In this document: positions 1 through 10,120 of the stretch, piece by piece
Layout of the letters: each line of letters begins with the position of its first letter
How positions within the stretch are numbered: position 1 is the stretch's first letter
NCBI GenBank assembly: GCA_026874595.1
Contig: CM049310.1
Span: 29,127,058 to 29,191,057, forward strand
Source of the DNA: Sipunculus nudus
Lineage: Eukaryota > Annelida > Sipuncula > Golfingiida > Sipunculidae
Reading direction: 5' to 3'
Length of the DNA stretch: 64,000 nt
The notes under the pieces: model-generated
Told to the model about the DNA's origin: nothing
Databases searched by the model: none
What the model saw: the letters and a program-made list of their open reading frames with translations, nothing else
Program-made: the position numbers and the translations under genes

Positions 1-912
1 AGTGTATCCAGCCAAAAAGAACCTCTCATGAGCCACGATGTTTCGGACTGGCTTTGGGCTAAATTTGGCTGGGAGTGCACTTGTTTGAGGATAACAATGT
101 TGATTATCTGATTACTGTTGACTACAACAGTAACTTTTGGGATGTTGATAAACCTACCACAACTGATGCAAAAACCGTAATTAGAAAACTGAAGGCTCAT
201 TTTGCCAGATATAGTATACCTGACATTGTAAGAGATAATGGACCTCAGTATAACTGCTATGATTTCCACAGATTCGCTAACAAATATGACTTTTAACAGC
301 CAGGTAAATGGAAAAGCTGAATCTGCCATTAAACCAGCAAAGAAGATAATCAAGAAGGCCAGAGATGCAAAGAGTTATGTATATTTAGTTATTCTAAATT
401 CCTGTAACACGCCATCACAAGGTATGACCTCAAATCCAGCTCAGTGACTGATGTGTAGGCCAACTAAGACGCTGATTAGGTCACAACACAACTGCTCACA
501 CCAAAAGTTGTTGACCATCAGTACGTGAAACGTGAGATCAAGCAAAGTCATCTGAAACAGGCCAGGAACTACAACAAGAGGACAAAACCACTCCCAGTCT
601 TACAGGAGGATCAAGTAGTTGGGCTTCAGCCTTTCAGACTAAATCAGAAATCTTGGGACGTAGGATAGGTCATTAGGAGACTTGATGAGCCGTCATATGA
701 AGTAGAAACGCCATCAGGATCTCTGACATGTGATAGGAGACACCTTCATGTATGTGAAAACAGTGATTGTGATGAAACTTCAGCTACCACAGTAGAGCCT
801 ACACTTAGAATAACCTCCCAGCAACCAGAGAGGGTCAATGAAGGTTCACTCACATGTGACAACACCAAACCGGTACCACCAGCACCAGTAAGAAGATCAC
901 CAGCACGATCGC
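1..912 (+). pseudogene. Ty3/gypsy pol 3' remnant (integrase core and C-terminal tail)
   Basis: Integrase joins retroelement cDNA to chromosomal DNA. Reading from 75, an open stretch holds the first catalytic-core strand (LITVDYNSNFWDVDK, first Asp) and VRDNGPQYN (second Asp). A frame change near 300 leads to VNGKAESAIK, which carries the position expected for the catalytic Glu. A third frame from about 490 to 912 reads through a tail containing LKQARNYNKR, QVVGLQPFRL and CDRRHLH, as gypsy integrase C-termini do, with one internal stop near 666. At least three frame changes and the stop make it non-functional. The 5' part of the element (gag to RNase H) lies outside the window or is lost. Family assignment is firm; the exact lineage is not. 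Confidence 0.85.
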
Positions 913-1190
913 TAAAGTGTTTAAATTCATATCCTTAAAAACTCAGTGCACACTTGTGAATGTGAAAGAGTTAGTTAAACTTGCAAAGTTAAATTTAGTT
1001 AAATATGGACCTTTACCTTTGCAAAAAAATATTCTGCCAAAACAGACCTTGAATTTTTTAACCAGAAACACTCAGAAGAAAAGCAATTTATTCTTATAAA
1101 CATAAGACTCTGTGCACCAGTATATATCACAAGGTAAGTTCTTTTTCATAAAAGGGAGGATGTTATGTATGACAGTACAAATAACATGGT
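913..1190 (+). mobile_element. 3' end of the first gypsy element: polypurine tract and LTR start
   Basis: About 240 bp of AT-rich sequence after the integrase tail leads to AAAAGGGAGGA at 1150-1160. This resembles the polypurine tract that primes plus-strand DNA synthesis, and it is followed at once by TGTTATGTATG at 1161, the TG start expected of an LTR. The putative LTR is cut after about 30 bp by an integrase fragment from another element. A 60-codon frame at 917-1099 lies in this non-coding part and shows no known motif. No second LTR copy is visible. Confidence 0.5.
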
Positions 1191-1600
1191 ACTTGTGGTA
1201 AATTCAACAATGAAATATTTAGAGATATGGCTGAGAAATTCAGTATAGACATGATGACTACTGCTGCTATATATAGCCCTTGGAGTAACGGTTTACTGGA
1301 GAATCATTATCAAACAATGGCTGAGATTTTCCTCAAAGTGAAGGTAGAACAAAATACTGAGTGGAAAACAGCAATGTCTTGGGCATTTATTACTAAAAAC
1401 TTAATGCATAGTGTTCATAGCTACAGCCCATATCAGTTGGCCTATGGACAAAATTTGAATCTGCCCACCATATCAATGACAAAGCTCCTGCAATCGAAGG
1501 GACAACCATGAATGAAATGGTCAGAAGGCATATCTCAAATCTTCATTCAACTCAACAAGCTTTCACTCAAACAGAGTGCCCTTTCTGTTTATATTAGGCC
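1191..1600 (+). pseudogene. Second Ty3/gypsy integrase fragment
   Basis: The frame starts inside an integrase core (CGKFNNEIFRDMAEKF) and continues through AAIYSPWSNGLLENHYQTM, where the Glu of LLEN is the catalytic Glu of the DDE triad. It then reads WAFITKNLMHSVHSYSPYQL and YGQNLNLP, typical of gypsy integrases just after the Glu. The first two Asp residues are missing because the fragment starts too late. Near 1508 the frame shifts to one reading MNEMVRRHISNLHSTQQ and stops near 1598. The sequence differs from the integrase at 1-912, so this is another gypsy family whose piece was joined to a truncated LTR. Confidence 0.85.
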
Positions 1601-1690
1601 AAGTGGTGAACAAGTTAATGGAGATAAAGTATAATTTAAATGACCAGATATATCAATATAATATTATATAAATAAAAACCAGCAACGCTT

Positions 1691-2744
1691 AACACATTGG
1701 TTCATTTTATATGGACTTAGTGACTGTGTCTGATAAAATAAGAACTACGTTAAGAACGAAACAGATAAAATTCTGTCAGTTTTCATGTTACGAGTGATTA
1801 ATTCTATTTACGGCATTGTTGTAGGTATGCTTGTTACGAGTGATTAATTCTGTTTACGGCATTGTTGTAGGTATGCTTATAAGCTTTGTCTTGTTTGGAC
1901 CCAATTAACTTCATTATGCCTGCATTTTATCATGCATGCAAGTAATGATTATAATGATTGTTTTGGGCTTCTCAGAGGCCTGAGTTTCTCTAGGAGATCG
2001 TGGTTTCTGTTTGGGGTTTCTGTGAGGTGGTTTCCTGGGGGGGGGGGGGGGAGGGGTTCCCTGAGGTGGCACATCGGGGTGGGGGGGGGGGGGCTTCGCT
2101 AAGGATTTGGTTTCTTTCTTAGATTTTTTGTGAGTTTATTTCCTTGGGGGAGGGGTCCCTGAGATGAAGGGTAGAGGTTGGGGGCTTCACTGGGAGAATG
2201 TGGTTTCTCTGGTTAAGCTAGGGTGTACCGTATATATAAGATACCATGACCACTTGAGCAATGGAGAACATTTAGGATGAGACAAGACGTTGGCAAAAAT
2301 TTTAGGAGCTTTATAACTGGAAAGGTAACTTTAAAACTCCTTCACCTGCATACAGTCTATATTTTGTCTGAAATGCATACCATACAGCCTTGTAAGTTAG
2401 CTCCTAATACTGAAGTGCAAAATTATATAAATTGTGTGCATGCAACATATCATTAAATGCAAGTATAGAGTAAAATATATTTTATCGACCATGAAGGTTT
2501 AAGTATTTCATAAGAGATATTAATGGTCAATTTTATTCACATAGGAGCCCATGTGAATATATGCCCTGGAGTTATAACCCCCCCCCCCTTTAAGAAATCT
2601 ATAAATTTAGTAAACTAATATTTACTATTATTTGGGGAAAATGGCAAGACACAGAAAAATAAAAGAAAAAGATAAACTTATAATTCGTAGTTCTTATTTT
2701 ATCAGACACAGTCACTAAGTCCATATAAAATGAACCAATGTGTT
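1691..2744. repeat. Palindrome-linked tandem unit 1 (1,054 bp)
   Basis: First of three nearly identical units. It starts with a 59-bp terminal sequence (1691-1749, beginning AACACATTGG) and ends with its exact reverse complement (2686-2744), so the unit alone looks like a terminal-inverted-repeat element. Inside lie a 46-bp direct duplication (1788-1833 and 1834-1879), two G-runs near 2037-2093 and a C-run near 2578. No reading frame of meaningful length is present, so any mobility would depend on proteins from elsewhere. The left flank shows no duplicated target site. It could be a MITE, a foldback element or a satellite monomer. Confidence 0.85.
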
Positions 2745-2803
2745 AACACATTGGTTCATTTTATATGGACTTAGTGACTGTGTCTGATAAAATAAGAACT
2801 ACG
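2686..2803. repeat. Perfect 118-bp palindrome at the unit 1/unit 2 junction
   Basis: Two 59-bp arms meet with no spacer at 2744/2745 (core TGTTAACA). I compared the arms base by base and found no mismatch. Such a sequence can extrude a cruciform or block replication. An equal palindrome lies at 3738-3855. Confidence 0.9.
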
Positions 2804-3796
2804 TTAAGAACGAAACAGATAAAATTCTGTCAGTTTTCATGTTACGAGTGATTAATTCTATTTACGGCATTGTTGTAGGTATGCTTGTTACGAGTGATTA
2901 ATTCTGTTTACGGCATTGTTGTAGGTATGCTTATAAGCTTTGTCTTGTTTGGACCCAATTAACTTCATTATGCCTGCATTTTATCATGCATGCAAGTAAT
3001 GATTATAATGATTGTTTTGGGCTTCTCAGAGGCCTGAGTTTCTCTAGGAGATCGTGGTTTCTGTTTGGGGTTTCTGTGAGGTGGTTTCCTGGGGGGGGGG
3101 AGGGGTTCCCTGAGGTGGCACATCGGGGTGGGGGGGGGGGGCTTCGCTAAGGATTTGGTTTCTTTCTTAGATTTTTTGTGAGTTTATTTCCTTGGGGGAG
3201 GGGTCCCTGAGATGAAGGGTAGAGGTTGGGGGCTTCACTGGGAGAATGTGGTTTCTCTGGTTAAGCTAGGGTGTACCGTATATATAAGATACCATGACCA
3301 CTTGAGCAATGGAGAACATTTAGGATGAGACAAGATGTTGGCAAAAATTTTAGGAGCTTTATAACTGGAAAGGTAACTTTAAAACTCCTTCACCTGCATA
3401 CAGTCTATATTTTGTCTGAAATGCATACCATACAGCCTTGTAAGTTAGCTCCTAATACTGAAGTGCAAAATTATATAAATTGTGTGCATGCAACATATCA
3501 TTAAATGCAAGTATAGAGTAAAATATATTTTATCGACCATGAAGGTTTAAGTATTTCATAAGAGATATTAATGGTCAATTTTATTCACATAGGAGCCCAT
3601 GTGAATATATGCCCTGGAGTTATAACCCCCCCCCCCCCCCTTTAAGAAATCTATAAATTTAGTAAACTAATATTTACTATTATTTGGGGAAAATGGCAAG
3701 ACACAGAAAAATAAAAGAAAAAGATAAACTTATAATTCGTAGTTCTTATTTTATCAGACACAGTCACTAAGTCCATATAAAATGAACCAATGTGTT
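2745..3796. repeat. Palindrome-linked tandem unit 2 (1,052 bp)
   Basis: Head-to-tail copy of unit 1 starting at the next base, with no spacer and no target-site duplication. Apart from homopolymer lengths I see one substitution (T at 3336 where units 1 and 3 have C). Both 59-bp terminal sequences are present, so each boundary of this unit is half of a 118-bp palindrome. Confidence 0.85.
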
Positions 3797-3855
3797 AACA
3801 CATTGGTTCATTTTATATGGACTTAGTGACTGTGTCTGATAAAATAAGAACTACG
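3738..3855. repeat. Perfect 118-bp palindrome at the unit 2/unit 3 junction
   Basis: Same sequence as the palindrome at 2686-2803, centred between 3796 and 3797, with no spacer between the arms. Confidence 0.9.
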
Positions 3856-4796
3856 TTAAGAACGAAACAGATAAAATTCTGTCAGTTTTCATGTTACGAG
3901 TGATTAATTCTATTTACGGCATTGTTGTAGGTATGCTTGTTACGAGTGATTAATTCTGTTTACGGCATTGTTGTAGGTATGCTTATAAGCTTTGTCTTGT
4001 TTGGACCCAATTAACTTCATTATGCCTGCATTTTATCATGCATGCAAGTAATGATTATAATGATTGTTTTGGGCTTCTCAGAGGCCTGAGTTTCTCTAGG
4101 AGATCGTGGTTTCTGTTTGGGGTTTCTGTGAGGTGGTTTCCTGGGGGGGGGGGGGGGGGGGGAGGGGTTCCCTGAGGTGGCACATCGGGGTGGGGGGGGG
4201 GGGCTTCGCTAAGGATTTGGTTTCTTTCTTAGATTTTTTGTGAGTTTATTTCCTTGGGGGAGGGGTCCCTGAGATGAAGGGTAGAGGTTGGGGGCTTCAC
4301 TGGGAGAATGTGGTTTCTCTGGTTAAGCTAGGGTGTACCGTATATATAAGATACCATGACCACTTGAGCAATGGAGAACATTTAGGATGAGACAAGACGT
4401 TGGCAAAAATTTTAGGAGCTTTATAACTGGAAAGGTAACTTTAAAACTCCTTCACCTGCATACAGTCTATATTTTGTCTGAAATGCATACCATACAGCCT
4501 TGTAAGTTAGCTCCTAATACTGAAGTGCAAAATTATATAAATTGTGTGCATGCAACATATCATTAAATGCAAGTATAGAGTAAAATATATTTTATCGACC
4601 ATGAAGGTTTAAGTATTTCATAAGAGATATTAATGGTCAATTTTATTCACATAGGAGCCCATGTGAATATATGCCCTGGAGTTATAACCCCCCCCCCCTT
4701 TAAGAAATCTATAAATTTAGTAAACTAATATTTACTATTATTTGGGGAAAATGGCAAGACACAGAAAAATAAAAGAAAAAGATAAACTTATAATTC
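3797..4796. repeat. Palindrome-linked tandem unit 3, right terminal sequence missing
   Basis: Third head-to-tail copy. Its left 59-bp terminal sequence and body match units 1 and 2, but the match ends at the base where the right terminal sequence should begin; the flank then reads ATTTAAGGTAATTAG. The array is therefore arm, body, palindrome, body, palindrome, body, with no closing arm. Confidence 0.85.
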
Positions 4797-4969
4797 ATTT
4801 AAGGTAATTAGTTTGACGTGTCTATGTTAAAAATATATTACACTGTATATTTTCACATCCATAATGTAAATATGTTCAGGGCACTTATATCATAATAAAG
4901 CAAGCTCATTTATTGCTAGAGAAAGTTTGAGAACAAGTTATTGAAACTGTTATCACAAGGACTTTATTT
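4797..4969. other. Short AT-rich spacer
   Basis: Separates the tandem array from the third gypsy remnant. I see no motif in it. Confidence 0.5.
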
Positions 4970-5872
4970 ATAATGCACTCGGGCCAGTCATTGTTTGAAT
5001 TAATTAACAAGTGTGTGCAGCATAACCCATAACCACCTAAGGAGGCACCACCACTAAAACTGATTCCAGTTCCATGCAAGGTCTGGAGCATAGTTGGCAT
5101 TGATTTGGTTGGACCCTTACAAGAAACCACCTGTGGGAATAAGTATATTGTTGCCATGTCTGATCTTTTTTCAAAACGGACAGAAGCTTCTGCCATTCCT
5201 GATAAAATTGTAACGAGCGTCGCAGATTTTGCAGAGTTCGTGAACCATATATAATGGATCATTTACTTGACAAGTTTGGGGCGGACCATTAGATTTTGTC
5301 AGCCTATATCTCCGCAGACAAATGGTCAGCAACAACCAGACATTAAAAACAGCACTGACAAAGCTAGATTCAGAAAAGTGTGACAACTAGGATACGCTTC
5401 AACCTGGTGTTTTGTTTGCCTACCACAACTCTGTCCATGCATCCACAAAATGTACACCCTTGAGGTGATGTACGGCAGGAAACCTAGGCTGCCAGGAGAT
5501 GCCACTTCTAACTCCTCTCACACTGATGAACATTCCACCATGAACACTGACCTTCTACATACTATGCAGGACATCAGGGAAAACATCAAAACCAAGATGG
5601 CCATCAACATCCGGAATGCACACGAAAGACAGAAGCTCAACTATGACCGACACCATAACAGCAATCAAGAAATTGAAGTGGGCACTAAAGTTTACATGAA
5701 GAACAGCCAACTGGTTCATTGTATGGGTTCAAAATTAGAACCGCTTTGGACAGGACCATACACTGTATACAACACGTTGTCCAAAGGCTGAGTTAGAATA
5801 CAGAATTGTTCATCTGGGAAAAAAATAAAGAACACTTACCATGGGCAAATCTAAAAGTGTTTGTTCCAAGAA
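4970..5872 (+). pseudogene. Third Ty3/gypsy integrase remnant
   Basis: A frame through 5009-5254 reads CVQHNP (end of the zinc-binding HHCC region) and then GIDLVGPLQETTCGNKYIVA, which contains the first catalytic Asp. A deletion after the stop near 5252 removes the second Asp motif. Near 5305 the text resumes at PQTNGQ, but the catalytic Glu is lost. From 5450 a 113-codon frame gives the C-terminal part: MYGRKPRLPG, ERQKLNYDRHHN, VGTKVYMKNSQ and GSKLEPLWTGPYTV, typical of the integrase C-terminal domain. The ending (HLPWANLKVFVP, near 5833-5868) is in another frame. It is followed by an acidic repeat and an OTU-like domain that probably belong to the same polyprotein. Confidence 0.85.
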
Positions 5873-6165
5873 ACCCTGAACAAGAAAATGATCATAATCA
5901 AGTCCCAGATGAATCATATGACCCAGCCCCGGAACATACAGATGACCAAGCCCTGGAAAATTCAGAAGACCAAGCCCCAGACCAAACAGATGACCTAGCC
6001 CTGGAAAAGTAAGATGACCCTGCTCCAGACAAAACAGATGACCCAGCCCTGATAAAAAAGTTAGATGACCCAGCTCTGGACCAAACAGATGATCCAGCCC
6101 TGGAAAAGTAAGATGATATAGCTCCAGACCAAACAGATGACTACAAATCAACATATGAACCAATG
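5873..6165 (+). repeat. Acidic 16-residue (48-bp) coding repeat in the gypsy polyprotein
   Basis: About four units of 48-51 bp encode alternating DDPAPDQT and DDPALEK-like octets. Repeat starts (ACCAAACAGA and close variants) lie at 5981, 6029, 6080 and 6128, and the 51-bp step keeps the frame. Two in-frame TAA stops occur at the same repeat position. The segment probably served as a flexible acidic linker between the integrase and the downstream protease-like domain. Confidence 0.7.
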
Positions 6166-6671
6166 GCTAAACGACAAAAGACAATAGAGAGGTTTAATCA
6201 AATAGATCTATCAGTGAGAAAGTTGTACACAGCAATGTTTTACTTAAAGAACTGCAAGCTGATGTATTTTGGAAGAACCCAAAACGAAAAAGATTACCAA
6301 GGGCAACAGAAATTGCTATTTCAGATGTATCAGTTTTGTGTTGTCAGGGACTGAGGACAATCATCAGCAAAACAGAGACAATGTCGTGAACCACATGTGC
6401 TGCACAATAAACCAAAAACTCGAGAAATATCTGAGACAAAGAATATCAACCTTCATGGAACAAACACCCATATACCATAATGGAGTTTAGGCATCTGATG
6501 CGGAAATTCTTGCCACTGCTTAATTGCTTGGGGTGGATGTGGTGGTTTATTCCAAGGTGGGAAGTTCATGGCAGTGGCTCACTTATCCTGCGTTCTTTGA
6601 CCTCCACAGAAAAACCGAACAAGCGATATACTTAGAAAAATACTTGTTGTCATTTTAATGTGGTTATCTAA
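6166..6671 (+). pseudogene. OTU-like cysteine protease (deubiquitinase-type) domain, decayed
   Basis: OTU domains are cysteine proteases that usually remove ubiquitin. The frame from 6269 reads KGNRNCYFRCISFVLSG with the candidate nucleophile Cys at 6314-6316; the family consensus is DGNCxFR, and the Asp and Gly there look mutated. It continues through EDNHQQNRDNVVNHM and MEQTPIYHNGV, and after an in-frame TAG (6488-6490), ASDAEILATA, LLGVDVVVYSKVGSSWQWL and TEQAIYLE. After a one-base shift, CCHFNVVI supplies the expected catalytic His (6651-6653). Block order and the His position fit OTU. It follows the gypsy integrase and acidic linker in the same orientation, so I infer one polyprotein. 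Two stops and a frameshift make this copy inactive. Confidence 0.75.
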
Positions 6672-7027
6672 GTGATATAAACATACAAGAACAATTATCA
6701 TAAAAATAAGGTTGACATTACAATTGTAACAATTTTATTTAGGCCTAATACTGGACTTATATAAATATAAGGTTAATTTTAACCGATAGTTGGTTTATGA
6801 GAGCTTACAGCTGTGTGTCATGAGCAGATCATGCTGATTGTGACAACTATAATCTAAAGAATCAAACAAAGGTGAAATGCATGCTACGATTTTCCCACGG
6901 CTTGCCCACCCCAGCATAAGCACATGTATATAGAGACAATGTCATTGACATGAATTTGATACAACAAGGAGTGACTATAAGTATAATAAATAACTTACAG
7001 AATGCTCATTATAAATCATTCAATTAA
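6672..7027. other. AT-rich spacer without recognisable features
   Basis: Probably the 3' part of the gypsy element plus unique flank. I saw no LTR repeat or coding motif. Confidence 0.4.
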
Positions 7028-10000
7028 CAAGGGACCCATGGGTCACAGCCCTCAGCTGATCGTGATTGGACTATAAATGTTTCTCCACTGTGATACTATA
7101 TCGAGTGGATAAAGCTTATGAATATCATGGACATGTTGGGCTATTATAAAGGAATGTAATGTAATATGTGAGTAAATGATAAATGAAATCACCTGACTGA
7201 TGGATTAATAGAGTCAAATATAGTGGTTTATTTTTTATTTATTTAGGAGGGGTTGAAAATTGTGATATATTTGAGCAAATATGAATGCAATGACAGCAGT
7301 AATAAGCAGTAGTAGAATGATGATAAGGCTATTTGTTGAAGGATCTAAAGTGTATGGTAGTCTGCAAGCTTTCAATTTGACAGATATGATGTTATGATTA
7401 ACTATGCTGATGAAGTGATTTATGAATTTGTGACTGTATGACACAATATCTCTTTAGTCTTGACAAGGTACATTATTGTGATGCCCACTATGTCTACATA
7501 TTACAGATTATTGCTGGCATGTACATAGGTACCTATGGACGAATAGTTATACAAAATATTAAAGTATGAATATATCTGATACATCTTGTTCTTGCTTACT
7601 GAGGCTGACTTTGGGATGGGGTTCGGAGAAGGGAAAAGTGAGGGCAGCACGAAGGTGGATGTAGAAATATTCTATTGTAATGTTTTTCATTTATATAAGA
7701 ATATGAAAAGCTAAGAGGAAAGGGGCCCTCCTACTTGGTTATAGTAAGGTTCTAAATATATGATTGCAAACTAATACTCTGACAAGACTGTCATGAAGAA
7801 AAACAGTAAAAGTTTTGAGATACTGTGATGCATATGAAAATTTACAGATGGACAGGCAAGTGGACAGAATGGACTAATACCTTTATTTCACTTTCAAGGG
7901 AATAATGCATTTATGTTTTTATATAATCCACTTTTTCCATTAAGAAGTTTTTATGTGAATCATTTTTTTATTTACAGGTTTTATAAATTTTTAATAAAAA
8001 AAGCTGAAAATATAAGTTAAAATATTAGAATTGTTGCAAAAGTTGCAATCATCATATATCTAGAGTGTAGCTCATATTGGGTCATATTATGCATACACAT
8101 ATATTTTATTATTTTTAAATCATAAACGTTTAAACTGAATTTAAAAGAAAATAAAGCCACAACATGGCATCTACAAGAATATTCCTTGAATCACTATTAA
8201 AAATGTTTGCACATTGGAGTTTTCAGTACATGCTTAATTTTATTCACCAAAATAAAATAAAAGATTCAGTAAATTTGATAAAATAAAACATCTTTTCAAA
8301 TAAAGTATACACACTGTTGGTTGAATGACGGACAAACAATATCATCGTGCTAATTACTATCCCAGTTTTAATTTATTACTGGAATTAATAGTCAATTTCA
8401 CACCTGGTGACGTTTTTACTCTTCTGAAGTAAGGAATTACTTATCTCATGAACATCCACACTTTCATAGCAATACACCACTTTGTGGACACAATTAAATG
8501 TACACCTTAATCATTGTAACCCTGGTGGTACAATACAAAATCTAAAATGTAGCAGAGCCTAGAATAAGAATGAATCAAATACAGAAAATAATAACATTCA
8601 ACTAGTTTATGCACCATCGGGGGGGGGGGGGGGGAGAGTGCAGGGCAGAGGGGAAGCCTGCTGGTAGTAGCCAAGGTGACCCAAGGCAAGCTGCCTGGGG
8701 TGGGTTACATAATGCAAGTGAAGGCTGTACTACTAGGTGGGCTAGATGTAAACAACACTTGACATGGTGTATGAAAACATGAATAAAAGCTATTCTTTTC
8801 AATCAATTTCTTTAAATTTAAGAATTTAAAAGATTAAATCCTTATGTATATATGCTGTGAAAATTAAATCAACAGTGCCAAAGTTGGACAAAATTTGCAA
8901 AATTCAGATCTAATTTTGGGTAAACAATTGAATCTTGATTATATAAAGTTATATTCCTGAAAAAAGTCTCTAGGTTCAGCAATTCTTATGTTAGGTGAGA
9001 AAATATATTTCCTGATTTTTTTAAAAATTGCATTATGTTTTGGCCCATAACTTCAAAATAAAACCCAATACTGACCTAATTTTTGGTATGTTCATAGAAA
9101 ATGTATGAAAGAATGGGAATACTAAATACGATCAAAAACAGATCAGTGGTTTTGATATTAGGCAGCCTTGAAGTGTAACAATGGCTTTTTTTTATGGAAA
9201 ACAGAGTTTTTTCCTTAATATCTCGAAGGAATGAAGTCCTAATGACCCAATTTTCGGTATGATAGGAGATTTTGGGGACATATAAAAATTATGCCAACAG
9301 ATTGGGGAGCATAGAGATGTGCACTGAATGACCTACAGTCATCAGAGTGGACTGCTTGACAATGTAAGGGATAAACAAGAGCCTCCAAAAATATTCAATA
9401 ACTAGCCTAATTTTGCAGCTTTTATTTTCAAATTTCAGATTTTAACAGATTAAATCCTTGTGTATACATGCTGTGAAAATAAACCACAGTACTTACAGGA
9501 AAAAAATGTGCCGTGGCCAAAGTTGGGCAAAATTTAAGGTACCAATTTTATATTTTTGCCAATATTTAAAAAAATTTAACAGATTTTGATCTAATTTTTG
9601 GTATACATTTAAATTTTGATTAATTAAAGTTGTATTACTGGAAAAAAGTCCCTAACTTTAACACTTTTGGTTTTAAGTGACCAAATATCTTCCTGATTTT
9701 TTTACAAAGTCCATTATGTTTGGGCCCATAACTTTTTTAAATTATACAATACTGACTTAATATCTGGCATGTACTTAGGAACTATATAGAGGAATATTTA
9801 TGGTAAATATGAAGACAACCAGATGAGTGGTTTTGATATTAGGCAGTCCTGAAGTGTGAAAATAGATCTCTAATAAAAAATTGAGGTTTTTCCTTAATAT
9901 CTCGAAGGAACGAAGTCCTATTGTCCCAATTTTCAGCATGGTAGGAGATTTTGAGGACATCTAACAGTATGCCGAATTTCAGATTCATAGGTCCAACGGT

Positions 10001-10120
10001 GTCAAAACGTGCCAGTCTTACGGACGGACATCCGGACAGACGGACAGACAGACGGACGGAGGACGGACAATGGACCACGACTATAGCTCAGATGACTTAT
10101 AGTCAGCTGAGCTAAAAAAA
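7028..10120 (+). mobile_element. HLR copy A: Helitron-like non-autonomous repeat, full length (~3.1 kb)
   Basis: The 5' end is CAAGGGACCCATGGGTCAC with a 12-bp palindrome at 7033-7044, followed by CTCAGCTG. The 3' end has an ACGG-rich tract (about 10020-10070), then a hairpin TAGCTCAG (10084-10091) / CTGAGCTA (10107-10114) with a small inner GACT/AGTC stem, ending CTAA and an A-run. Copies B, C and D share both ends. The body contains two diverged related modules (about 8815-9340 and 9385-10114), each with a variant of CCCATAACTT and a variant of GTGGTTTTGATATTAGGCAG. No functional reading frame is present. A CTAA end and terminal hairpin fit a Helitron, but a 5' TC is not evident. Confidence 0.7.

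Noticed and set aside
4906-5386. Minus-strand frames at 4906-5262 and 5171-5386
   Set aside because: They overlap the gypsy integrase text on the plus strand, which has clear catalytic-core motifs, and show no motif of their own.
5810-6163. 117-codon minus-strand frame rich in GLGHL repeats
   Set aside because: Antisense of the acidic coding repeat in the gypsy element; periodic by construction.
7235-7444. 69-codon minus-strand frame with a hydrophobic stretch, repeated at 26869-27078
   Set aside because: It lies in HLR copies A and B. The three base differences I see between the copies all change an amino acid, so there is no sign of protein-level selection.
10084-10114. Terminal hairpin TAGCTCAG...CTGAGCTA as a possible tRNA or small RNA gene
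   Set aside because: No cloverleaf and no A/B boxes; the hairpin recurs only at the 3' end of HLR copies.
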